In this document: positions 1 through 5,923 of the stretch, in pieces | Numbering within the stretch: the stretch's first letter is position 1 | How the letters are laid out: every line of letters begins with the position of its first letter | From: Glaciecola sp. UBA983 | GTDB lineage: Bacteria > Pseudomonadota > Gammaproteobacteria > Enterobacterales > Alteromonadaceae | DNA length: 7,992 nucleotides | Direction of reading: 5' to 3' | Assembly: GCA_002292215.1 (NCBI GenBank) | Contig: DBBN01000051.1 | Location: 1-7,992, forward strand | Notes under the pieces: model-generated | Seen by the model: the letters and a program-made list of their open reading frames with translations, nothing else | The model's database searches: none | Told to the model about the DNA's origin: nothing | Made by a program: the position numbers and the translations under genes

Positions 1-137
1 ATCAGTCTGTTATAACGCAACGATTATTTGATGAACCTGCCATTCGGTTTTCTAATGATCAATGTCAAGCCTTACAGTCATTAATCACAGACCAATTACA
101 GCGAGTCGATCCCGCCGTTATGTATTTTATTTCATGA
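1..137 (+). CDS. pabC: Probable 4-amino-4-deoxychorismate lyase, C-terminal end (partial)
   Basis: This is the last 44 codons of a gene that enters from the left edge, read from base 3 to a TGA at 135-137. The visible peptide has ITQRLFDEPAIRFSNDQ followed by a leucine-rich helix (QALQSLITDQL). That resembles the end of PabC, where a short strand and an FS motif precede a final amphipathic helix. PabC is a PLP enzyme that splits aminodeoxychorismate into p-aminobenzoate and pyruvate in folate synthesis. The identification leans mostly on gene order, because pabC directly precedes mltG (yceG) in E. coli and many relatives. Its TGA overlaps the mltG start as ATGA, which fits translational coupling. 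The catalytic lysine region lies outside the window, so the call cannot be proved from this fragment. Confidence 0.65.
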   Translation, partial: QSVITQRLFDEPAIRFSNDQCQALQSLITDQLQRVDPAVMYFIS

Positions 138-1162
138 GTTCTCACATTACCCAAAGGGTGACTATTATTGCAGTCCTTTCCGCGTTATTGCTGGTGTTTG
201 CATTACTCTGTGCTTGGGGCGTCAATCAACAACATACCAAAGTGCTGAGCTTACCAGAAGACAAACCGGTCTATTTTGCCGTGTCATCAGGTACGAATCT
301 GTATCAAGTGTTTGATCAATTAACCGCTGCAGGTTATCTATCACAGACCGATCTGTTGCGTAAGATCTGGTTAAAAACGAACCCGCAATTTACCCAAATC
401 AAAGCCGGTTGGTATACATTATCACCTGATATGACCTTGTTGCAATTTGTGCATGATATCCATAAAGGAACGACCACCACACATCAAATTACCCTAGTGG
501 AAGGACAGACATTGTGGCAATGGCTGGCGCAAATGGAAAAACTCGATACGATTGAGTTAGATATTAGCTTTGACTCGGATACTTATACGTATAGCGATAC
601 ACAAGGTAATGTTTGGCGTGAGGGTTATGTTTTACCCGAAACTTATCAATATAATCATTTAAGTAAGGCAAGTGATATTTTGTTGCTCGCCTATGCCGCA
701 CAACAAGAAGTTCTTGCAACATTACTCAAAGACAATTCGTTACCACCTGGGATACACTCTGAACATGAATGGCTTACTTTGGCCTCTATCATTGAAAAAG
801 AAACGGGTGTGGCGCATGAGCGCGAACATATCGCGGGTGTCTTTTTGAATCGGCTCGCTCGCCGTATGCGTTTACAAACCGATCCAACGGTAATTTATGG
901 CGAGGGACCTGACTTTAATGGCGATATTACCCGACAAAATTTACGTGCTAAAACGCCTTTTAATACCTATGTCATAAAAGGGCTACCACCGACACCCATT
1001 GCTGGTGCATCCAAAGCTGCACTCGCATCGGTATTGAGCCCTAAGATCACTGAGGATTTATATTTTGTGGCAAAAGGTAATGGTGAGCATTATTTTTCAG
1101 AAACTTTGCAACAACACAATCAAGCTGTGAGACAATATCAGTTAAACCGTTCCGCAAAATAA
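134..1162 (+). CDS. mltG: Endolytic murein transglycosylase MltG (YceG family)
   Basis: MltG cleaves nascent glycan strands in the inner-membrane periplasmic face and so sets peptidoglycan chain length. From the ATG at 134 the protein has 342 residues, close to the E. coli length of about 340. It has a short cytoplasmic N-terminus, one transmembrane helix at about residues 9-30, then a LysM-like region (about 45-120) and the YceG catalytic domain. The catalytic glutamate is E221 in LASIIEKET, followed by the family signature FLNRL and the QTDPTVIYG segment at about 248-256. The reading frame stays open to an ATG at 62, but that start would add 24 residues lying over pabC and before the membrane anchor, with no Shine-Dalgarno sequence. 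The ATG at 134 overlaps the pabC stop as ATGA, so I chose it. tmk follows after 15 nt. Confidence 0.95.
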   Translation: MSSHITQRVTIIAVLSALLLVFALLCAWGVNQQHTKVLSLPEDKPVYFAVSSGTNLYQVFDQLTAAGYLSQTDLLRKIWLKTNPQFTQIKAGWYTLSPDMTLLQFVHDIHKGTTTTHQITLVEGQTLWQWLAQMEKLDTIELDISFDSDTYTYSDTQGNVWREGYVLPETYQYNHLSKASDILLLAYAAQQEVLATLLKDNSLPPGIHSEHEWLTLASIIEKETGVAHEREHIAGVFLNRLARRMRLQTDPTVIYGEGPDFNGDITRQNLRAKTPFNTYVIKGLPPTPIAGASKAALASVLSPKITEDLYFVAKGNGEHYFSETLQQHNQAVRQYQLNRSAK

Positions 1163-1177
1163 TAAGAGCACGTCTTG

Positions 1178-1807
1178 ATGAGTATCCCTGGAAAATTTAT
1201 TGTAGTTGAAGGTCTAGAAGGTGCTGGCAAAAGTACCGTTATTTCTGCCATTAGTGATGTCTTACGTGTTCATGATATTCCCTTTGTGTTGACTCGTGAG
1301 CCAGGTGGTACACCGATGGCTGAAGCCATTAGAGATTGTGTTAAACATGATTGGCAAGACGAACAAGTCACTGAGCAAACTGAGTTGTTGCTCATGTATG
1401 CGGCGCGCTCACAGTTAGTTGAAAATCGAATTAAGCCAAGTTTAGCAATAGGCCATTGGGTTGTGGGTGATCGTCATGACTGGTCCTCTTTGGCTTATCA
1501 AGGCGGCGGCCGTCAGGTTAACCAAGCACATTTAATGGCGATTCGTGATTTAACGTTGGACGGGTTTACTGCTGATTTGACCATCTATTTAGATATTGAT
1601 CCGCAAGTCGGACTTGAGCGGGCTCGTTCTCGTGGTGAACTTGATCGTATTGAACAATCAGGCATTGCTTTTTTTGAGCGTGCACGAGCAACATATTTAA
1701 ACTTAGTTGACCAGTCTGACAGTGCTTTACTCGTTGATGCGAGTCAAAGTATTGAGCAAGTTCGTGCTACGGTGATTAATCATGTTCAAGCATTTGTAAA
1801 AGGTTAA
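1178..1807 (+). CDS. tmk: Thymidylate kinase (dTMP kinase)
   Basis: The enzyme phosphorylates dTMP to dTDP with ATP in the cytoplasm and is essential for dTTP supply. The 209-residue protein has the P-loop EGLEGAGKST at about residues 11-20, the TREPGGTP dTMP-binding segment, the DRH and SS..AYQGGGR motifs at about 100-113, and the LID region RGELDRIEQ at about 150. The LID arginine pattern and the DRH (rather than DRY) motif match the E. coli-type enzyme. The frame also has a TTG codon three bases earlier (1175). The ATG at 1178 is preferred because AAGAG at 1164-1168 lies 9 nt upstream. It sits between mltG and holB, with only 2 nt before holB, and is presumably co-transcribed and coupled to it. 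Nothing unusual is seen. Confidence 0.97.
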   Translation: MSIPGKFIVVEGLEGAGKSTVISAISDVLRVHDIPFVLTREPGGTPMAEAIRDCVKHDWQDEQVTEQTELLLMYAARSQLVENRIKPSLAIGHWVVGDRHDWSSLAYQGGGRQVNQAHLMAIRDLTLDGFTADLTIYLDIDPQVGLERARSRGELDRIEQSGIAFFERARATYLNLVDQSDSALLVDASQSIEQVRATVINHVQAFVKG

Positions 1808-1809
1808 TT

Positions 1810-2697
1810 ATGTATCCTTGGTTTATTGCATTACACCATAAATTGATGCGCAGTGCAGCTGCACAATCGTTGCATCATGCATTACTAATTAACGCCAAGC
1901 CGGGTATGGGGAAGCATGAATTTGTACATACCTTAGCGAACGATTTATTATGTCATGCACCATTCAACTTAACGGCATGCGGCCAATGCCAAAGCTGTTT
2001 GTTAAACAACGCACATACGCATCCTGATCGCTATGTGATTGCCAGTGATAAACAAATATCTGTCAATGAAATACGTGAAGCCTTAGTTAAGTTACAAGAT
2101 CACGCCCAATTAAGTCAACGCAAAGTATTGATTATTGAACACGCTGATACGATGACAGAAGCGGCGGCTAATGCATTGTTAAAAACACTCGAAGAGCCCA
2201 CTGATAATACCTATTTATTATTAACGGTGAGTGATATTCAACGATTATTACCCACGATACTTAGTCGCTGTGAAAAAAATAGTGTTACTGCGCCCAGCGC
2301 TGCTGAGATCACTTCGTGGTTACACGAGACTCATCAACAAACGGTTGCCGAGGACATGATGCGTGCCTATCAATATGCACCATTGAGTATCGCTACGGCG
2401 CTGTTGGAGACCCCTGAAACCAATTATTTGAGCTTTAAACAAGATCTAGGTGCGATTAAAAAAGGACAGATGCACAGTGTATCTTTTGCCCAAAAATGGC
2501 ACCAACAGGCATATCAGTGTTTAGGTTGGTTACAACTTATGCTGCAAAGCAAATGCCTGAATGCTCCTGATGACGCTTCGCGCTTACATTATTTAGATGT
2601 ATCTGAATTTGTGCGTATTGAAATGCAACGTGTCCATCATCAGGGCATTAATAAACGTTTAGTCCTTTCCCATGTCATCGATAAAGTAATGAGTTAA
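1810..2697 (+). CDS. holB: DNA polymerase III delta' subunit (clamp loader)
   Basis: Delta' is the stator subunit of the clamp loader that opens and loads the beta clamp on primed DNA. The 295-residue AAA+ protein shows a degenerate P-loop (NAKPGMGKHEF, about residues 28-38) in which the usual Ser/Thr after Lys is His36. Four zinc-ligand cysteines are visible (C48, C57, C60, C63). The clamp-loader motif NALLKTLEEP lies at about 121-130 and the SRC motif at 152-154, which supplies the arginine finger to the neighbouring ATPase subunit. The C-terminal third, the collar domain, is poorly conserved as expected. Loss of a functional P-loop is normal for delta', which does not hydrolyse ATP. The start is supported by AAAAGG at 1798-1803, 6 nt before the ATG, overlapping the end of tmk. 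tatD follows after 2 nt. Confidence 0.95.
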   Translation: MYPWFIALHHKLMRSAAAQSLHHALLINAKPGMGKHEFVHTLANDLLCHAPFNLTACGQCQSCLLNNAHTHPDRYVIASDKQISVNEIREALVKLQDHAQLSQRKVLIIEHADTMTEAAANALLKTLEEPTDNTYLLLTVSDIQRLLPTILSRCEKNSVTAPSAAEITSWLHETHQQTVAEDMMRAYQYAPLSIATALLETPETNYLSFKQDLGAIKKGQMHSVSFAQKWHQQAYQCLGWLQLMLQSKCLNAPDDASRLHYLDVSEFVRIEMQRVHHQGINKRLVLSHVIDKVMS

Positions 2698-2699
2698 CC

Positions 2700-3485
2700 A
2701 TGTTTGTAGATTCACATTGTCATTTAGACAAATTAGATAAAAATCCCGAAGAATTAGCCCAAGCCGTAGCTTATGCCCATCAACGCGGTGTCGAGCATAT
2801 GTTATGTGTTGCTGTTAGCGTTAAAGAGTTTGACAGTATGTTAGATACAGTTAAGGATTTTGCAAATGTATCTGTGTCCTGTGGTGTTCACCCTTGTTAT
2901 GAAGAAGACATGACTGATTATGCCACCTTACTCGATTATGCTCAGCGTGAGCAGGTTGTCGCAGTAGGGGAGACGGGTTTAGATTATTATCACTCGACGG
3001 ATACCAAAGCCGTTCAGCAACAAAGTTTTATTGATCATATTAAGGTGGCTTCTGAAGTTCGTAAACCACTTATTATTCACACTCGTAACGCACGTGAAGA
3101 CACGATTGAACTTTACCAAACACATATGAATGAACATACAACAGGTGTCCTTCATTGCTTTACTGAGTCATTAGAAATGGCGCAACAAGCAATAGATTTA
3201 GGTTTGTACATTTCATTATCAGGTATTGTGACCTTTAAATCGGCAAAAGAACTGCAAGAAGTCGCAAAAATGATCCCCATCGATAGGCTATTAATTGAAA
3301 CAGATTCACCTTGGTTAGCACCCATTCCATATCGCGGTAAGCCAAATCAACCTGGATATGTAGTTGAAGTCGGTGAATTTATTGCCCAGTTGCGTGGAAT
3401 GTCTGTAACTGAATTGGCTCAACAAACAACGGATAATTTTTATCAGTTGTTTAATACAGTACCACGTAAAAATGCCCAAGTCTGA
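2700..3485 (+). CDS. TatD family metal-dependent hydrolase (YcfH-like)
   Basis: This is a TIM-barrel amidohydrolase-type protein of 261 residues, close to E. coli YcfH (about 265). Family members are Mg-dependent 3'-5' exonucleases or DNases linked to DNA repair and fragment clearance, though the exact substrate of the YcfH branch is not settled. All metal-site signatures are visible: HCHLD at residues 6-10, VGETGLDYY with E91, LIIHTRNA with H127, LHCFTES with H152, and IETDSPWLAP with D202. The gene follows holB by 2 nt, as ycfH does in E. coli, but no PilZ-domain gene intervenes as it does in pseudomonads. Its last 14 nt overlap the annotated start of the next gene, which suggests translational coupling. 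Family assignment is secure; the biochemical role is not. Confidence 0.93.
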   Translation: MFVDSHCHLDKLDKNPEELAQAVAYAHQRGVEHMLCVAVSVKEFDSMLDTVKDFANVSVSCGVHPCYEEDMTDYATLLDYAQREQVVAVGETGLDYYHSTDTKAVQQQSFIDHIKVASEVRKPLIIHTRNAREDTIELYQTHMNEHTTGVLHCFTESLEMAQQAIDLGLYISLSGIVTFKSAKELQEVAKMIPIDRLLIETDSPWLAPIPYRGKPNQPGYVVEVGEFIAQLRGMSVTELAQQTTDNFYQLFNTVPRKNAQV

Positions 3486-4038
3486 TATGGCGTCTTTATT
3501 AAGTAGCTGGCGACAGCGCTTAGCTCGTTCGTTGCATCTTGGTCGCAGCAAACCGCATGCACGTTTTGTGCAATTAGCTTCTCTTGGTGAAGACGGACGT
3601 GTACAAAATCGAACGGTAGTCTTTCGAGGGTTTGTGCATAATACTGATCAGATTATTATGATTACCGATACTCGTTCGGATAAATATATAGGGTTACAAC
3701 AACATCCTCAGGTCGAACTTTGTTGGTATTTCGAAAAAACGCGAGAGCAATATCGTGTGAATGGTGAGGTGCTCACTGTGACGAGTGAGTCTCTCGATGC
3801 TCCGTTAAGAAAACAGGTGTGGCATAGTTTGTCTGTTTCCGCTAGGGAACAGTTTTATTGGTACTTAGATAAAACGGATGTTGATGGGATAGTTGCTAAG
3901 AGTCTTATTCCAGAAACATTTTGTGTGCTGCTGTTACAACCTTTGCGCGTTGACTATCTTTATCTTGGTGAAACCCATCAACGTACAATTAGCCAATTAA
4001 GCCACAACACATGGCAAGAAAAACCCATAAACCCATAG
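3472..4038 (+). CDS. PNPOx-like FMN-binding protein (Alr4036 / Pyridox_oxase_2 type)
   Basis: The 188-residue protein belongs to the split-barrel flavin-binding fold related to pyridoxamine-5'-phosphate oxidase. Visible family features are NRTVVFRGF (about 46-54), TDTRSDKYIGL (65-75), a CWYFEKTREQYRVNG strand pair (84-98), WHSLSVSAREQFYW (117-130), and a C-terminal strand LLLQPLRVDYLYL followed by a W and an NP end. This pattern matches the Alr4036 subgroup rather than true PdxH, so vitamin B6 oxidation should not be assumed; the real substrate is unknown. The start is uncertain. ATG 3472 overlaps tatD by 14 nt, while an in-frame ATG at 3487 lies one base after the tatD stop and would give 183 residues. 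Neither has a strong Shine-Dalgarno sequence. It is the last gene of the plus-strand operon. Confidence 0.82.
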   Translation: MPKSDMASLLSSWRQRLARSLHLGRSKPHARFVQLASLGEDGRVQNRTVVFRGFVHNTDQIIMITDTRSDKYIGLQQHPQVELCWYFEKTREQYRVNGEVLTVTSESLDAPLRKQVWHSLSVSAREQFYWYLDKTDVDGIVAKSLIPETFCVLLLQPLRVDYLYLGETHQRTISQLSHNTWQEKPINP

Positions 4039-4083
4039 CAGCGATGATATTGGATAGGTGAGTTCTCGTTCGGTAAGCAAGCA
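4039..4083. other. Convergent junction between plus-strand operon and minus-strand gene
   Basis: These 45 bases separate two convergent stop codons. I looked for a GC-rich hairpin followed by a T-run on either strand and found none. Transcription from the two sides may therefore overlap here, or end by a Rho-dependent or more distal mechanism. Confidence 0.5.
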
Positions 4084-4443
4084 CTACCAAGGTCCAACAA
4101 TAACATTATCTGTGTCTTTAATTACATCTAAAACTGTTACATTGACTTGATATTGTTGTGCAGCTTGTTGAATTAGTGTGGTCTGAACAAGACTAAACTG
4201 ATGATTTTCTATATACACACTCTGACACTCCCCACTACTGATAATTTTCATTAACCAAGGAAATACGAGTTCTTGAATGGGTTTTTGAATACGAATACCG
4301 CTAGACATATCACTCGCAAACTTAATTGAATCACTCAATAAATACTGCCATTTAGCACGCTGATGTGTAACTGCATCTTGAGATGCACCATATTGTAATG
4401 TGTTAATTGAGTAGATTTGATGTAATGATTGATTGGCTAACAT
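4084..4443 (-). CDS. Small LexA-controlled protein, tentatively SulA-like
   Basis: The protein has 119 residues, is probably cytoplasmic, and has no signal peptide or membrane helix. I do not recognise it with certainty. The segment QELVFPWLMKII (about 57-68), then a strand CQSVYIENH, a helix LIQQAAQQY and a strand VNVTVLDVI (101-108), is compatible with the core of the SulA cell-division inhibitor fold (LLLP.L..L, strand, helix, strand). It ends at VIVGPW, shorter than E. coli SulA (169 residues). The regulatory region supports an SOS role: two LexA boxes flank and overlap its promoter. The start is the ATG at 4443, because AAGG at 4452-4455 lies 8 nt upstream. A TTG at 4449 in the same frame is too close to that site. 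If SulA-like, it would bind FtsZ and delay division after DNA damage. A different SOS effector remains possible. Confidence 0.8.
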   Translation of the reverse strand: MLANQSLHQIYSINTLQYGASQDAVTHQRAKWQYLLSDSIKFASDMSSGIRIQKPIQELVFPWLMKIISSGECQSVYIENHQFSLVQTTLIQQAAQQYQVNVTVLDVIKDTDNVIVGPW

Positions 4444-4451
4444 TGGCAAAG

Positions 4452-4455
4452 CCTT
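4452..4455 (-). promoter_or_regulatory. Ribosome binding site of the LexA-controlled gene
   Basis: AAGG on the minus strand lies 8 nt before the ATG at 4443 and only 2 nt before the in-frame TTG at 4449, so it fixes the ATG as the start. Two of its bases fall inside the proximal LexA box. Confidence 0.7.
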
Positions 4456-4469
4456 GTTTATTTATACAG
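4454..4469 (-). promoter_or_regulatory. LexA (SOS) box, proximal
   Basis: On the minus strand this reads CTGTATAAATAAACAA. It fits the gammaproteobacterial LexA consensus CTGT-N8-ACAG with one mismatch at the last base. It lies just downstream of the predicted -10, around the expected transcription start, and reaches the ribosome binding site. LexA bound here would block promoter escape. Confidence 0.8.
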
Positions 4470-4500
4470 TGGTTATAAATATAGTACTGTATAAATAAAC
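4456..4500. repeat. Perfect 15-bp inverted repeat around the SOS promoter -10
   Basis: GTTTATTTATACAGT at 4456-4470 is the exact reverse complement of 4486-4500, with a 15-base spacer at 4471-4485. Each arm carries most of one LexA box, so the repeat is best explained as a paired operator. The right arm and spacer also include the -10 and promoter spacer. The A+T-rich stem without a following U-run argues against a terminator. Confidence 0.85.
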
Positions 4501-4506
4501 AGTCAA
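4478..4506 (-). promoter_or_regulatory. Sigma70 promoter of the LexA-controlled gene
   Basis: On the minus strand the -35 is TTGACT (4506-4501, five of six matches to TTGACA). A 17-nt spacer follows, then the -10 TATATT (4483-4478, five of six matches to TATAAT). The start of transcription is expected near 4471. This is a strong promoter that should be silent until LexA is cleaved. Confidence 0.82.
4487..4502 (-). promoter_or_regulatory. LexA (SOS) box, distal, perfect consensus
   Basis: The plus strand reads CTGTATAAATAAACAG, an exact CTGT-N8-ACAG match with an A/T-only centre. It fills the spacer between the predicted -35 and -10 and overlaps the -35 by two bases, so LexA binding should exclude RNA polymerase. 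The two boxes are 33 bp apart, about three helical turns, so two LexA dimers could sit on the same DNA face. Confidence 0.92.
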
Positions 4507-4566
4507 TCTTTTTTTATAGTATGACCAAAATAATTGCTTTTGCGCCGGGGCTATCTCCTACGCGTA
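4507..4566. other. Intergenic stretch downstream of dgt, no clear element
   Basis: Between the dgt stop and the SOS promoter there is a GC patch (about 4542-4552) and a T-run on the plus strand (4509-4515). On the minus strand no hairpin followed by T residues is visible. Read-through from dgt into the LexA-controlled gene is therefore possible. Confidence 0.4.
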
Positions 4567-5874
4567 TTAGATATCTTGGCGATTTGGACTAAACAAGCCT
4601 TGATGCATTCTACTGGCAAACTCATCGGTCATACCGGCAATGTAGTCAGCTATAACGCGTTCGCCTAGCCCAATCTTTGCTGCACTATGCCAACGCTGTA
4701 GAGTATTACTTGGTAGTAAGCGTTGTGGGTCTGAGTTAAATGCTTGGAATAATTCCATTACGATTTGTTGGCCTTTATATTCCATGATTTGCACTTCAGT
4801 ATGATTTATCACATGTTTACGCACATAATTTTTAAAGTGCTGTAAACACGCTTCTTCGACTTTAGGAAGTTGTGCTTGATAATCAATTAAAGAGGTTTTA
4901 AACAATTGCTGCTTGTGGATATTGATAGCGGTGATGAAATTATTAACTAATGCTCCAATCGCATTTTTACGGCGATAACTTTCAGGACTAAAGAGTTCTA
5001 GCGCATACGTATGAATCCGTTGTGCCAAGCGTCCGTCATTTTCTTGAATTGGCTTTACCACTTCTTGTTCAAAGGAACTAAAGGTTACTTTATTCATAAC
5101 AATAGCATCTTCTAAATCATGTATGCCATATGCAATATCATCGGCTAATTCCATGACTGAACAATCAAAACTTTTATAGCAAGTTTTGGCATGTTTACCT
5201 TCACGCTCTTCAATAGTCATTAAAAGAGTGCGGTCTTGCTCATCGATTCCGGATAATAACCAGTCAAATACGGCTTTATCGCATTCATATAACCCTTTCG
5301 GTGGGATATACGCATTGGCAGTTATCTCACGAGTTGAACGCGCTTTACATTCTGGATAAGGAGCAGCAAGGGTGTCTATATAGTTAGGGTATTTGACCAA
5401 GCCTAATAAGGTACGTCGACTAAGGTTCATGCCATTGTTAATGGTGTATGGCTCTAATTTTGACACAATCCTAAATGTCTGAGCGTTGCCTTCAAATCCT
5501 CCATAGTCACGCATCATATAATTGAGCGCAATTTCGCCGCCATGTCCAAAAGGAGGATGGCCAATATCATGAGCTAAACAAATGGTTTCAATCAATTGAC
5601 CATCCAACCCTAATAATTTTGCTTGTTCAGGATATTTTTGGCGTAATTGCTCTGTAATACCCGCGCCAATTTGCGCAGCTTCAAGAGAGTGGGTGAGTCG
5701 GGTTCTAAAAAAGTCACTTAAGCCAATTCCATGGATTTGAGTTTTAGCTTGGAGGCGACGAAAAGCGGCGGAGTGCATAACTCTAGCTTTATCTCGCTGA
5801 GCAGCACTGCGGTGGTCTCCATCGCGAGTATCTGTGCGCGGTTGGTGGCGTTGATCCCAAATCAAATGTGACAT
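4567..5874 (-). CDS. dgt: dGTPase-like HD-domain deoxynucleotide triphosphohydrolase
   Basis: Family members hydrolyse dNTPs to the nucleoside plus triphosphate and so limit dNTP pools, with effects on mutation and phage growth. The 435-residue protein has the HD-domain metal ligands: H62 in TRLTHSLEAAQ, H102-D103 in LAHDIGHPPFGHGGE, and an Asp pair at 245-246 in ELADDIAYGIHDLED. It also has the conserved FRRLQAKTQ segment and the GGFEGNAQTFRI motif (about 125-136). The length and motifs fit the dGTPase-like 'type 2' subfamily rather than the 505-residue E. coli Dgt, so strict dGTP specificity is not assured. The frame stays open to 5952, inside the histidine kinase gene. I chose ATG 5874 because MSHLIWDQRH begins the conserved region and AAGGAA at 5886-5891 lies 11 nt upstream. 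It follows the kinase gene by 49 nt and may share its transcript. Confidence 0.93.
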   Translation of the reverse strand: MSHLIWDQRHQPRTDTRDGDHRSAAQRDKARVMHSAAFRRLQAKTQIHGIGLSDFFRTRLTHSLEAAQIGAGITEQLRQKYPEQAKLLGLDGQLIETICLAHDIGHPPFGHGGEIALNYMMRDYGGFEGNAQTFRIVSKLEPYTINNGMNLSRRTLLGLVKYPNYIDTLAAPYPECKARSTREITANAYIPPKGLYECDKAVFDWLLSGIDEQDRTLLMTIEEREGKHAKTCYKSFDCSVMELADDIAYGIHDLEDAIVMNKVTFSSFEQEVVKPIQENDGRLAQRIHTYALELFSPESYRRKNAIGALVNNFITAINIHKQQLFKTSLIDYQAQLPKVEEACLQHFKNYVRKHVINHTEVQIMEYKGQQIVMELFQAFNSDPQRLLPSNTLQRWHSAAKIGLGERVIADYIAGMTDEFASRMHQGLFSPNRQDI

Positions 5875-5923
5875 AGTGACTGTTGTTCCTTGTAAATATA
5901 AAAAAGATATCCCTAGACTATTT

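Noticed and set aside
3315..3551. Minus-strand open frame of 78 codons across the tatD / PNPOx-like junction
   Set aside because: It lies antisense to two well-supported genes, is rich in Arg, Cys and Ile without family features, and has no ribosome binding site.
3472..4038. True pyridoxamine-5'-phosphate oxidase (PdxH)
   Set aside because: Motifs and the C-terminal end fit the Alr4036 subgroup, and the length (188) is below that of typical PdxH (about 215).
5887..5923. Terminator or dgt promoter in the 49-nt gap after the kinase
   Set aside because: The T-run on the minus strand lacks a stable GC hairpin before it, and the TATATT at 5895-5900 has no matching -35 element.
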